Source of the DNA: CAZSHX01 sp964606895 | GTDB taxonomy: Bacteria; Bacteroidota; Ignavibacteria; Kapaibacteriales; UBA2268 | Reading direction: 5' to 3' | Assembly: GCA_964606895.1 (NCBI GenBank) | Contig: CAZSHX010000012.1 | Span: forward strand, 9,577 to 73,576 | Length of the DNA stretch: 64,000 nucleotides | Shown: piece after piece, positions 9,637-18,103 of the stretch | Position numbering within the stretch: position 1 is the stretch's first letter | Layout: the number at the start of each line of letters is the position of its first letter | The notes under the pieces: generated by a model | What the model saw: the letters and a program-made list of their open reading frames with translations, nothing else | Told to the model about the DNA's origin: nothing | The model's database searches: none | Position numbers and translations under genes: made by a program

Positions 9637-11073
9637 ATGAAAAAAAGTAAAAACATAGTTTTAAGTGAAGAACAAAAAGAAGTTATAACTGCATTTGTCA
9701 GGAAAGAATCAATTCCGGGCGAACCATTAACACCCCGCGAAATCGTTTTTGAACTCGATAAATATATTATTGGTCAGGATGCCGCAAAAAAAGCTGTAGC
9801 GATTGCTCTCAGAAACCGCTGGAGACGGCAGAGAGTTCTCACCGATTTGCGTGAAGAAATTATGCCCAATAATATCATAATGATTGGTCCAACAGGTGTG
9901 GGGAAAACAGAAATTGCACGCCGTCTTGCCAAACTTGCCAATGCACCGTTTGTGAAAGTGGAAGCTACTAAGTTTACCGAAGTCGGTTACGTGGGCAGAG
10001 ATGTTGAGTCAATCCTCAGAGATTTGGTTGAACGTGCTGTTTCCATGGTTCGCGAAGAGCAAACTGCTGAAAAAGAAATGGATGCAAAAATTGCCGCAGA
10101 AAATCGCATTCTTGATATTCTGATTCCTCCCGTCAAGAGAGGTCCATCCTTCGATACAGTAACGGATACGGAAATTGAAGATAATTCCTCCACTCGTGAA
10201 AAATTCAGACAAATGCTGAAAGATGGTAAATTAGACGAAAGATTAATTGAAATAGATACAATTGTGGATTCAGTTCCTTCGTTGCAGGTTTTCGGTCCTA
10301 TCGGTATGGACGAAATGGGAATGAACCTTCAGGATATTTTCGGCAATATAATGCCCAAAAAGACAAAGAAACGCAAAGTAACTGTTGCCGAAGCAAGAAG
10401 AGTGATGGAAAAAGAAGAAGCCGAAAAACTGATTGATATGGAAGCAGTTATCAAAGATGCTATTAATCGTGCCGAACATACAGGAATTGTATTTATTGAT
10501 GAAATTGATAAAGTTGCATCACGGGGCGGTGCCGGCGGTTCTGGTCCCGAAGTTTCAAGAGAAGGTGTACAGCGGGATTTGCTTCCAATTGTCGAGGGAA
10601 CCACCGTTAATACAAGATACGGTCCTGTCCGAAGCGAGCATGTGCTTTTCATAGCATCGGGTGCTTTCCATGTTTCAAAACCTTCGGATTTGATTCCTGA
10701 GCTTCAGGGTCGTTTTCCGATTAGGGTTGAGCTGAAAAGCCTGACCGAAGAAGATTTTATTAAAATTCTGACTTTACCCGAAAATGCTTTGATTAAACAA
10801 TACACAGCTTTGATGGAATCGGATAACGTCAAACTGATTTTCGAGGAAAGCTCGATAAATGAGATTGCCGCAACAGCCGCCAAAGTGAATGATGAAGTTA
10901 CGAATATCGGAGCCCGCAGACTGCATACCATTTTAACAACACTTCTTGAAGATATTCTTTACAATGCTCCCGATAATCTGGAGAGCAAAGAGATTATTAT
11001 CAACAAGGAAATGGTTAACAAACGGCTTGATGATATTGTTAAAAATAATGATTTAAGTAAATTTATCTTATAA
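9637..11073 (+). CDS. hslU: HslU (ClpY) AAA+ unfoldase of the HslUV protease
   Basis: 478 residues. Walker A is GPTGVGKT (residues 84-91), the pore motif is the following GYVGRDVES, and Walker B is VFIDEIDK (about 284-291). The intermediate I-domain (about 115-235) is followed by the C-terminal sensor-2 region with GARRLHTI and ends in DLSKFIL, the tail that docks into HslV. It unfolds substrates and feeds them to HslV. The N-terminus has about 27 extra residues before [17 protein letters not shown], as is common in Bacteroidota. The gene follows hslV directly. Confidence 0.97.
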   Translation: MKKSKNIVLSEEQKEVITAFVRKESIPGEPLTPREIVFELDKYIIGQDAAKKAVAIALRNRWRRQRVLTDLREEIMPNNIIMIGPTGVGKTEIARRLAKLANAPFVKVEATKFTEVGYVGRDVESILRDLVERAVSMVREEQTAEKEMDAKIAAENRILDILIPPVKRGPSFDTVTDTEIEDNSSTREKFRQMLKDGKLDERLIEIDTIVDSVPSLQVFGPIGMDEMGMNLQDIFGNIMPKKTKKRKVTVAEARRVMEKEEAEKLIDMEAVIKDAINRAEHTGIVFIDEIDKVASRGGAGGSGPEVSREGVQRDLLPIVEGTTVNTRYGPVRSEHVLFIASGAFHVSKPSDLIPELQGRFPIRVELKSLTEEDFIKILTLPENALIKQYTALMESDNVKLIFEESSINEIAATAAKVNDEVTNIGARRLHTILTTLLEDILYNAPDNLESKEIIINKEMVNKRLDDIVKNNDLSKFIL

Positions 11074-11184
11074 TTAAAAGCTTCTTATAATTATTCATAA
11101 TAAAAAATCAGATAATTTTTCATAATTTTCGATTCTGAAATTGATAAAAATAAAAATATTACCTAATTATCTTGGGAGTAGTAA

Positions 11185-12207
11185 ATGAAAAAATACTTAT
11201 CGTTAGTTTTGTCCTTGGTTTTTGCCGTCATCTTAATTGGTGGTTGCGGCGAAGGCAAGAAAACCGTTGAAATTAAATCTTTACAGGATTATCAAGATCC
11301 TATTCTCTATTTCTCTTTAAAATTCCCATCCAACTGGGAAACTCAAAAATCTCCTGGCGACAGGTTCATTGCCATTACCAATAAACTTGCAATGAAAAGA
11401 TTTCGTGCTTACGACCCCGAAGGCGAAGCTTGTGCAAAAATTGAAGTTCAGGTGATTAAACTTAGCGGTGACGTTACTATTGACTCCATAATAGACAAAA
11501 AACTCTTTACTACCGAGACATATACTAAGCCGAAAGAAGTTATGCTTGATGGTGTGAAGGCAATTATGCAGTCATATACTTTCCCATTGAATGACGGAAT
11601 CTTCCAGGGCGAAGTTTATTATGCACAAAAAGATGCTGACGTAGTAACTATTGTTTCCTTTGAAGCTTTTGCAGGAACATTTGATTTTTATAAAGATAAA
11701 TTCAATGAAATCTTAAAAACCGTACAGCTTGGCAGAATGCCTACCCAAAAATCCGATACTGTTAAAAAAGTTGTTGAAGCTCCGCCGCCATCCTTAACTC
11801 TTGTTAATTACAAAGGCGAAGGTTTCACTATCCAGATTTCGGATAACCTTGATGTTAAGAATCCAAAAGCAGGCGGTGTGATTAAATCTTATCAATTTAT
11901 CGGCGAAAGAAGAGCTGACTGCGAAATTAGAATTGACATCATTGATGCATCAAAACAAAAAAGCGTTGAAAAAATTGCCGAGCAGAACAAATCTGCCCAT
12001 GGCAACGGCAATGCTTCTGCCACAAACCTCGGAGGCGAAAAGGCTATGGTATTCAACTACTCACCTGTCTCGGGCGTTATGAGCAAGGCATATTATGTGG
12101 TTAAAGGCACAAGATGCTACCGCATCACAATGAACTGGTTCAAAGGCGAAGAACAACAATTTAAACCTATATTTGAAAAGAGCATAAACAGTATAAAATT
12201 TCAATAA
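11185..12207 (+). CDS. Lipoprotein with two PsbP/DUF1795-like domains
   Basis: 340 residues. Signal peptide with lipobox LIGGC places the acylated cysteine at Cys21. Two similar alpha-beta modules follow: about 35-185 (YFSLKFPSNWETQKSPGD... to FNEILKTVQL) and about 205-340 (GFTIQISDNLDVKN... to FEKSINSIKFQ). Both have the pattern of a strand with FPSNW-like start, a membrane-facing sheet and a final helix 'F..I..SI', as in PsbP-like and DUF1795 proteins. The function is unknown, perhaps an envelope chaperone or binding protein. Ribosome site GGGAG precedes the ATG. It ends in its own terminator, so it is a single-gene unit. Confidence 0.7.
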   Translation: MKKYLSLVLSLVFAVILIGGCGEGKKTVEIKSLQDYQDPILYFSLKFPSNWETQKSPGDRFIAITNKLAMKRFRAYDPEGEACAKIEVQVIKLSGDVTIDSIIDKKLFTTETYTKPKEVMLDGVKAIMQSYTFPLNDGIFQGEVYYAQKDADVVTIVSFEAFAGTFDFYKDKFNEILKTVQLGRMPTQKSDTVKKVVEAPPPSLTLVNYKGEGFTIQISDNLDVKNPKAGGVIKSYQFIGERRADCEIRIDIIDASKQKSVEKIAEQNKSAHGNGNASATNLGGEKAMVFNYSPVSGVMSKAYYVVKGTRCYRITMNWFKGEEQQFKPIFEKSINSIKFQ

Positions 12208-12239
12208 TTTGTTTTAAATAAACATTTTATTTAATTTTG

Positions 12240-12263
12240 AGGGTTGCATGATTGTGCAACCCT
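12240..12263 (+). terminator. Rho-independent terminator after the 11.2-kb lipoprotein gene
   Basis: Nine-base-pair stem (12240-12248 with 12255-12263) and six-base loop followed by a run of seven T. It lies 33 bases after the stop codon and 25 bases before the next start. Confidence 0.9.
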
Positions 12264-12287
12264 TTTTTTGTATTTTACGGATAAATT

Positions 12288-14771
12288 ATGAAAACTCTTG
12301 TTAGCCTGATTTTTCTTCTGCACTTTGTCGTCTCTGCCCATGCACAGATTGACAACCAACCCCAACGTCAAAATGAAATTCAATTTATGGTGCCGCTCGA
12401 AACATCCCCTGATGATGTTTTCTGGGACAGGGGCTTCGGTCCTCCTTTAAATGAGAATTCTGATGTGAAGTCTGTTACCACTTCGGGTTCGGATGTATAT
12501 GCAATCTATGAAACCAGGATTTTAATTTTTAATTCCCAAACGGGATTCTGGAATTTTATAGATATGTACAATTCAGGAACCGTAAATTTTTTAAAAGCGA
12601 AGTACGGCAAACTCTATGCAGGTGGTAATTTCGAAAATTATTCAGGCAAGAAGGCTAAATCAATAGCTGTTTGGAACGGTATTAAATGGGACACTCTCGG
12701 TAAATGTCCCGAAGGCAAAGTTTTTGCCATTGATGCTGATGAAGACGGAACAGTTTATGTCGGTGGTGAGTTCAGCACTAACGGGGATTCTTCACTTTCA
12801 AATATTGCTTATTGGAACGGCTCCACATGGAATCCAATGGGAGAAGGAGTTGACGGCAAAGTGAGAGCAATTTACAGCGATGGATTGTATGTTTATGTGG
12901 CAGGTGACTTTTTTACTGCTGACGGCAAAACCGCAAATAAAATTGCCCAATGGAACAAACTTACTCATGAATGGAAAACCTTCGGAAATGGGATTAGCGA
13001 CGAAATGAATTCAAGAGTTTACACTATCGGGGTTCTTCAAAGCGGAAAAATAGTTGCAGGAGGAATGTTCAGTAAAGCAGGCGGTACGGATGCGAATAAC
13101 GTTGCAATTTACAACGGCAAAGATTGGGAGGCTCTTGGCGATGGATTTAACGATGCGGTGTTTTCAATCTGTATTTCTAATGATAAAATTTATGCGAGTG
13201 GGGCATTTTCTAAATCGGGTGAAAATGTTTTAAACAGAATCGCAGTCTGGAATGGAAAGCAATGGAATGATGTTGAAAATGGTGTAGGAAATAGTCAATA
13301 TCCCAATATTTCTTCAATTGCCGGAGACGACGCAGGTAATATTTATGCAGGGGGTAGTTTCCTGAAAGCAGGAAATGTGAGTTGCAGTGGTTTTGCAAAA
13401 TTTGACGGAACAGAGTGGCAAGATTTATTCAAGGACAACAAAAACGGAGTTCGTACTTTAATCAGCGATTTCGTTGTCGGCAGCAGTAATAATTATCTTT
13501 TTGCGGGAGGTGGATTTGTACAGACGGGAGATGCAAATTCCATAGGTATTTCCAAATTCGACGGCACAAAATGGCTTGGTTGCAACGTGGGTCTGGCACC
13601 ATCGGCAGATGTAGTTTATTCAATGCAAGCTGTAGGCGAGGATGTTTATTTCACAGGGTGGTTCAACAAAGCTGACAATACGATGCTTAATAATGTTGCA
13701 AAGTGGAAGGACAATGATAAAACCTGGGAACCAATCGGAAAAGGAATAGACGGCGGCGATGGAACGCTGGGACCTATTGCAGTTGATGGTAATAATGTTT
13801 ATGTCGGCGGTCAGTTTTCTTTTTCAGGGGGAATTCAGTTGAACAGCCTTGCATGGTACGACGGGAAGACATGGAATCCAGTTATGAGAGATTCATTCGT
13901 AGGTGTAGTTATGAAAAACGGTAATACAGGTTCGGTAGATGCTTTGGCTATGGATAACGACAAGAAACTCTATATCGGTGGGCGGTTTAACAAAGCAGGA
14001 AATGTTGATGCCGATAACATTGCAATTTACGATACCAAAACAGGACTGTTTTCTCCAATTTCTTCAGGCATAAACGGAACGGTTTATAAAATTGCTATTT
14101 TCGGGGATTCAGTCTTTTTTTGCGGTTCGTTCAGTGCGGCAAATGGTGATACTTCGCTACGGAATATTGCTATCTGGAATAAAACAACTAACCAATGGCT
14201 CGGGGTTGGCGGCACTTTAAACGGAGCAGTGAGTACGGTTGTTAAATGGTTCGATGATTTGTATATCGGCGGGAGTTTCACAAAAGCGGGTGGTATTGAT
14301 TGTTTTGGAGTTGCAAAGCTTAACGGAATCACGGGAAAATATGAAGCACTTGGAACAGGACTAAGGCAGGGATTGAGTCCCGGAAGAGCTTCTGCATTGA
14401 TAATATATAAAAATGCACTATATGTCGGGGGTATGTTTCTTTCGGCAGGCGGGAAAGTTGCCGCAAACTTTTCAAGATGGAGCAACATTAGAACTCATGT
14501 AATTGAAAGCAATACCAATTCTTTAGAAAACGGGTTGACGGTTTCGCCAAATCCCGCCACTGATTTTATAGAAATCTCTGTAGGGTCAAGGCCTTCCTTG
14601 ACCAACACAGACATCCGCATCTTCAATGTATTTGGGGAAATTGTATCCACCTCCGTCTGCTCCGCAGACACCTCCGCCGGCGGAGGACAAAGAATTGACG
14701 TATCAGGTTTGCCGTTTGGAGTGTATTTTATGAGGGTGGGGGATAAAATAGGGAAGTTTGTAAAGATATAG
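12288..14771 (+). CDS. Large T9SS-secreted beta-propeller-like protein
   Basis: 827 residues with a signal peptide ending at SAHAQ. The body (about 60-745) is built from about a dozen repeats of roughly 40-55 residues with the pattern (V/I)YVGGxF...NIAxWNGxxWxxxGxGV(D/N)GxVxxI, such as VYVGGEFSTNGDSSLSNIAY. This is a propeller-type repeat common in secreted Bacteroidota proteins. A type A T9SS sorting domain (about 752-827; LTVSPNPATDFIEI, NVFGEIV, GVYFMRV) ends the protein. The DNA for the sorting domain holds three perfect hairpins (see separate entries), which encode the insert residues GSRPSLTN and STSVCSADTSAGGG. The next gene follows after eight bases. Confidence 0.85.
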   Translation: MKTLVSLIFLLHFVVSAHAQIDNQPQRQNEIQFMVPLETSPDDVFWDRGFGPPLNENSDVKSVTTSGSDVYAIYETRILIFNSQTGFWNFIDMYNSGTVNFLKAKYGKLYAGGNFENYSGKKAKSIAVWNGIKWDTLGKCPEGKVFAIDADEDGTVYVGGEFSTNGDSSLSNIAYWNGSTWNPMGEGVDGKVRAIYSDGLYVYVAGDFFTADGKTANKIAQWNKLTHEWKTFGNGISDEMNSRVYTIGVLQSGKIVAGGMFSKAGGTDANNVAIYNGKDWEALGDGFNDAVFSICISNDKIYASGAFSKSGENVLNRIAVWNGKQWNDVENGVGNSQYPNISSIAGDDAGNIYAGGSFLKAGNVSCSGFAKFDGTEWQDLFKDNKNGVRTLISDFVVGSSNNYLFAGGGFVQTGDANSIGISKFDGTKWLGCNVGLAPSADVVYSMQAVGEDVYFTGWFNKADNTMLNNVAKWKDNDKTWEPIGKGIDGGDGTLGPIAVDGNNVYVGGQFSFSGGIQLNSLAWYDGKTWNPVMRDSFVGVVMKNGNTGSVDALAMDNDKKLYIGGRFNKAGNVDADNIAIYDTKTGLFSPISSGINGTVYKIAIFGDSVFFCGSFSAANGDTSLRNIAIWNKTTNQWLGVGGTLNGAVSTVVKWFDDLYIGGSFTKAGGIDCFGVAKLNGITGKYEALGTGLRQGLSPGRASALIIYKNALYVGGMFLSAGGKVAANFSRWSNIRTHVIESNTNSLENGLTVSPNPATDFIEISVGSRPSLTNTDIRIFNVFGEIVSTSVCSADTSAGGGQRIDVSGLPFGVYFMRVGDKIGKFVKI
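14584..14603 (+). repeat. Hairpin element inside sorting-domain code, site 1 (first gene)
   Basis: Perfect 8-bp stem (14584-14591 with 14596-14603) around a four-base loop, in frame, right after the codons for EISVG. The same position in the next cargo gene holds a hairpin with the same stem and loop lengths but a different stem sequence. Confidence 0.75.
14655..14686 (+). repeat. Hairpin elements inside sorting-domain code, site 2 (first gene)
   Basis: Two adjacent palindromes: a 6-bp stem with three-base loop (14655-14660 with 14664-14669) and a perfect 16-base palindrome at 14671-14686 that is much more GC-rich than its surroundings. They lie in frame directly after the codons for FGEIV and encode an insert not needed by the sorting-domain fold. 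Confidence 0.75.
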
Positions 14772-15764
14772 GTGAAGAAATGAAAATAATTAAAATAATT
14801 TTTCTATTTATGTTGCTATCAATTATAATAACAAATGCTGAAAACAAAACTTTACTAAAGTCCAAAACTTATTATCAGTCCGCGGATAGTTTAAATTGGC
14901 GGTTTAAGGGTCAAGAAAATTTTCAATATGACATTAAAGGAAAGTTAATTAAAATAACCGGCACAGGTCATGCTTTCGTAGTAACAGAATGAATTGACTG
15001 GAGCTATGAGGTTGTTGAAAGAATGATTGACACAATTAATGTATTTGATTATTATAATGATGGCAAACTCAAAGTTCATTATAATAGGAATGGTTTTTCT
15101 AATAACTTTTGGAGAGATACTATCAGGAATTTTCATTACAATCAAGGAAAAATTTCTGAGATATTTTTTATTGCTAAAGAATCAGGAAAAAGTGACTCAA
15201 TATTATTTAAATATACATACTCTCCTAAAGAACCTAATCAAATTGTTATATATAAACAAAATTATTATTCAAATACTTGGCATGATGCTGAAAAATATAA
15301 GGTTGAATATTATAATGAAAAAGGGAAAATAATTAGAGACAGTCTAAAAGAAAATTATAGAGAAATAATTAATGAATATAAATATGATAATAATGGTAAT
15401 ATTAAAACGAGTATATTGTCTATCTATGAAAATTATTTTCATGTAGAAAGTACAACCTACTATTCTAATGATAAAGTTGATTCGATATTGTATAAGGATG
15501 AAGAATTAATTATCGATCAAGGGTATATGAGGTTTTACAGAAATGAATGGCAAGATCGTTTTGAATATAACTCAGATGGAAATTTGCTTTCTGAGTCAAA
15601 ATATTATTTAAGTTCTTTAAACAGTATTGAACATTTTGGTTATGAAAAAATCAACTATACTTATGATAAATTTAGTGTTGAAGTAAGAACAAATGAACAC
15701 CAACTATTAGAAGATATCAATATCACTCCCAACCCAGCAACAGATTTCATCGAAATCTCTTTAG

Positions 15765-15784
15765 GGGCACAGGGCTCTGTGCCC
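15765..15784 (+). repeat. Hairpin element inside sorting-domain code, site 1 (second gene)
   Basis: Perfect 8-bp stem (15765-15772 with 15777-15784) around a four-base loop, right after the codons for EISLG. Stem length, loop length and flanks (TAGGG before, CCAA after) match the site in the upstream gene, but the stem sequence differs on both arms. Confidence 0.75.
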
Positions 15785-15845
15785 AATAACTCAGACATTC
15801 TCATCTTCAATGTTTTTGGAGAAATCGTTAAGAACCCCACCCAAA

Positions 15846-15864
15846 CCCTCCCCGAAGGAGAGGG
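15846..15864 (+). repeat. Hairpin element inside sorting-domain code, site 2 (second gene)
   Basis: Seven pairs with one internal mismatch: a CCCTC arm at 15846-15850 pairs with GAGGG at 15860-15864. It follows a CCCCACCCAAA tract just after the codons for FGEIV and encodes NPTQTLPEGEGL, a peptide seen recurrently in sorting domains of this lineage because the DNA repeat is common there. Confidence 0.7.
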
Positions 15865-15971
15865 CTTAAGAATTGACGTTTCGGGTTTGCTGTCGGGTGT
15901 TTATTTTGTGGGATTTGGGGGAAAAGTTGGGAAATTTTTGAAGATTTGAAAATGAAGAACTTTTTTAAAAA

Positions 15972-16005
15972 AAAAGTCCAAAACCTACATCGGCATTGGA
16001 CTTTT
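15972..16005. terminator. Bidirectional terminator between the broken cargo gene and ychF
   Basis: A 10-bp stem (15972-15981 with 15996-16005). The A-rich left arm and T-rich right arm give a T run after the stem when read in either direction. It lies between convergent genes. Confidence 0.8.
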
Positions 16006-16021
16006 ATCTTTCAAATTGCTT

Positions 16022-17107
16022 TTATCCATGTCTAACGTGAAGAATATCGCCGTCTTTGACGATGTATTCTTTGCCTTCCAGACGGAAAACGCCTTTTTCT
16101 TTGCACTTGGCAAATGTGCCACATTCTTTGAAATCCTTGTAACTAACAACTTCAGCACGAATGAATTTATTATAAAAATCAGTATGAATCACACCAGCCG
16201 CTTCCTGAGCAGTCATGCCTTTTGTTATAGTCCATGCACGGCATTCATCATCGCCAACCGTGAAAAAAGACTGAAGATTGAGAAGGTTGTAAGCACTGCG
16301 GATTAGTCTGGTCAGTGCAGATTCGGTGATTCCGTATTCACCCATAAACATTTCTTTTTCTTCGTCGCTAAGCTGAACGAGTTCCATTTCAATTTTTGCG
16401 GAAAATGGCTCTACGCTTATGCTTTTGCCATGAAAACCCGATTTCACTTTTTCGACAATTTCAGCACCTTTAGCTATGTCATTTTCGGCAAGATTCAAAG
16501 CAACGAGCAAAGGTTTTGCGGTTAACGGCTGATAGTTGCGGACAAGTTTTTCCTCATCCGAATTCATTTCCATGTCGCGGATAGGAATTTCCTTCTGCAA
16601 AGCTGCATCCCATTTGAGCATGGTTTCCTTTTCCTTGATTGCCTGGTCTTTGATTTTTTGCTTTATTATGTCTTTTTCAAGTTTTTCAAGACGGTTTTCG
16701 ATAAAAGCCATATCTGTCAGAACGAGTTCTTCTTCGAGCATTTTGATGTCGCGGAAAATATCTATTGACCCATCAACATGAGGAATTGCTTCGTCTTCGA
16801 AACCGCGTACAACATGAATCAGGGCATCGTTGTTTCTGACTTTCTGGATAAATGTGCTGTTGAATGATGAAGAAGAGTGGTCGCCTTTCTGCACTCCGAC
16901 AAGGTCAACAATTTCAATTGTTGCGTTGACTTTTTTCTTGGGCTGGAAAACTTCGGTGAAATAATCGAGCCTTTTATCTGGAATTTTCACGACGGCAATG
17001 TTGGTTTCCCTTCTTTGAAGGGCATTTGCGTCAAGATGGATTTCTGTAAGTGTCTGAAAAAAAGTTGTTTTTCCTGTTGAGGGAAGACCAATTATTCCTA
17101 TCTGCAT
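16022..17107 (-). CDS. ychF: YchF/OLA1 family P-loop NTPase
   Basis: 361 residues, normal length. Walker A is GLPSTGKT (7-14). The G3-like motif is DLVGVQKG, and the G4-like element lies in LLVALNLAEND; this non-canonical G4 fits a family that prefers ATP over GTP. The coiled-coil arm (about 130-190) and the C-terminal TGS domain (about 280-361, with WTITKGMTAQEAAGVIHTDFYNKFIRAEV) are present. YchF binds ribosomes and is linked to stress responses. The TGS histidine region and end DGDILHVRHG are intact, although the usual C-terminal phenylalanine-rich end (FN, FRFNV) is not seen. Confidence 0.93.
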   Translation of the reverse strand: MQIGIIGLPSTGKTTFFQTLTEIHLDANALQRRETNIAVVKIPDKRLDYFTEVFQPKKKVNATIEIVDLVGVQKGDHSSSSFNSTFIQKVRNNDALIHVVRGFEDEAIPHVDGSIDIFRDIKMLEEELVLTDMAFIENRLEKLEKDIIKQKIKDQAIKEKETMLKWDAALQKEIPIRDMEMNSDEEKLVRNYQPLTAKPLLVALNLAENDIAKGAEIVEKVKSGFHGKSISVEPFSAKIEMELVQLSDEEKEMFMGEYGITESALTRLIRSAYNLLNLQSFFTVGDDECRAWTITKGMTAQEAAGVIHTDFYNKFIRAEVVSYKDFKECGTFAKCKEKGVFRLEGKEYIVKDGDILHVRHG

Positions 17108-17210
17108 GATTATCTCCGTTTTATATTCTTAAATTCATACTAAATTACGGAAATACCTTGATTTATTAGGTATAAAAAAAAGAGGAGGGTTCAAGAAATA
17201 AATGAAATAT

Positions 17211-17340
17211 ACTGTCTCAAAATTGGCAGTTACCAAAGTATTTGCCATTCCCCCGAACCAAAAAATCCATATTTATATTATTTTTATGGATTCCCACTTT
17301 CAAGGGAATGGCAAGAATTTAAACTTTTTGAAACTGTCCG
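17211..17340. repeat. Possible small non-autonomous element (nested inverted repeats)
   Basis: Nested inverted repeats fill this non-coding stretch: a perfect 9-bp outer pair (17244-17252 with 17304-17312) and an 8-bp inner pair (17264-17271 with 17285-17292). The margins ACTGTCTCAAAA (17211-17222) and CTTTTTGAAACTGTCC (17324-17339) are imperfect inverted copies resembling ends of several insertion-sequence families. No reading frame lies inside. Confidence 0.4.
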
Positions 17341-17351
17341 ATTACGAAAGA

Positions 17352-17558
17352 TTATTCTTTCTTCTTGCAGGTTGACATTTTCAAAGGTATGTAGAGCGGG
17401 CAAGTGCCGATAAAGCTTGTAATCAGAAATACTACACCGAAGATGCTAAGCACTATGGCTAAAGTACCGTTTATTGTTCCGCTTAAAGCAAGAATGAGAA
17501 TAATAACTGCAACAGCAACCCTAAGAATTCTGTCAATGGTACCCATATTTTTAATCAT
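17352..17558 (-). CDS. DUF2892 (YgaP-type transmembrane) small protein
   Basis: 68 residues. The N-terminus NMGTIDRILRVAVAV and the two hydrophobic helices (about 10-27 and 30-49) are the signature of DUF2892. The end ITSFIGTCPLYIPLKMSTCKKK carries the conserved G-x-CPLY motif. In YgaP this unit anchors a rhodanese domain to the membrane; here it stands alone. A ribosome site (AAGGAG) about six bases upstream supports the ATG at 17558 rather than the internal Met5. Confidence 0.9.
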   Translation of the reverse strand: MIKNMGTIDRILRVAVAVIILILALSGTINGTLAIVLSIFGVVFLITSFIGTCPLYIPLKMSTCKKKE

Positions 17559-18103
17559 GATGACTCCTTAAATTTTATATGAACAAAAAGCAATATAGCT
17601 ATAATAATTAAAACGAATATTCAAAAAATTAATTTTAAATTGATTTATCGGTAATTATTTTTGCATTTAATTAACATGAATTTATCTAATATTTTTTTTA
17701 AAAAAATTTAAAAAGAACCAAACTAATGTTAATTTACTCCAGAAATATCGCTAACTCATTATTTTGAAATATTTTCCAATTAACGACTAAGTATTTGTTA
17801 TAAATAAAAATAGTTAATATTAGTACTCTTGAATTCGTCTTGTTTTAAATATAAAAATAAAATAATTTTAATTATTTTCATTTTTGTGTGAGACGTTTTT
17901 GCGTTTCATGTGTCATGTATATTGAGGAGTGACAAAAATTCAAAAACTTTTTTTGTTTTTGGCTAAAGTTATTCCTCAAAATTACTTTTTTGATTAATTA
18001 AAGAGGCTTAATGGAGAAATGCAACCTATCATAAACTAAAGGAGATATTACCAGAAGATAAAAACACTACTATTTTTTTCCCATTAATTCAGAGGAGATA
18101 GCA
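17559..18103. other. 545-base AT-rich intergenic region
   Basis: No gene of normal size. It separates divergent genes (DUF2892 and the WecA-like gene) and must hold both promoters. A tiny reading frame at 18011-18034 (seven codons, ATG preceded by AAGAGG) is followed by an unused-looking ribosome site AAAGGAG at 18038-18044; the frame could be a leader peptide. Nothing else recognisable. Confidence 0.5.

Larger units (their letters stand above)
14780..15949 (+). pseudogene. T9SS cargo gene interrupted by an in-frame TGA
   Basis: A 389-codon reading frame broken once, by TGA at 14990-14992. Before the stop there is a signal peptide (MKIIKIIFLFMLLSIIITNAE) and the start of a beta-rich YD-repeat-like domain; after it the same frame continues without loss (IDWSYEVVERMIDTINVFDYYNDGKLKV...) to a full type A sorting domain (INITPNPATDFIEI, NVFGEIV, GVYFVGF). 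The body has tyrosine-rich strands such as KVEYYNEKGKIIRD and YKYDNNGNI. A ribosome site (AGGTGAAG) precedes the ATG; the downstream ATG at 15023 has none. One base change (for example TGG or CGA) would restore a continuous protein, so this is a recent nonsense mutation or a sequence error. Confidence 0.75.

Noticed and set aside
14990..14992. Selenocysteine at the TGA
   Set aside because: No stem-loop of the right kind just downstream and no reason for Sec in a secreted cargo protein.
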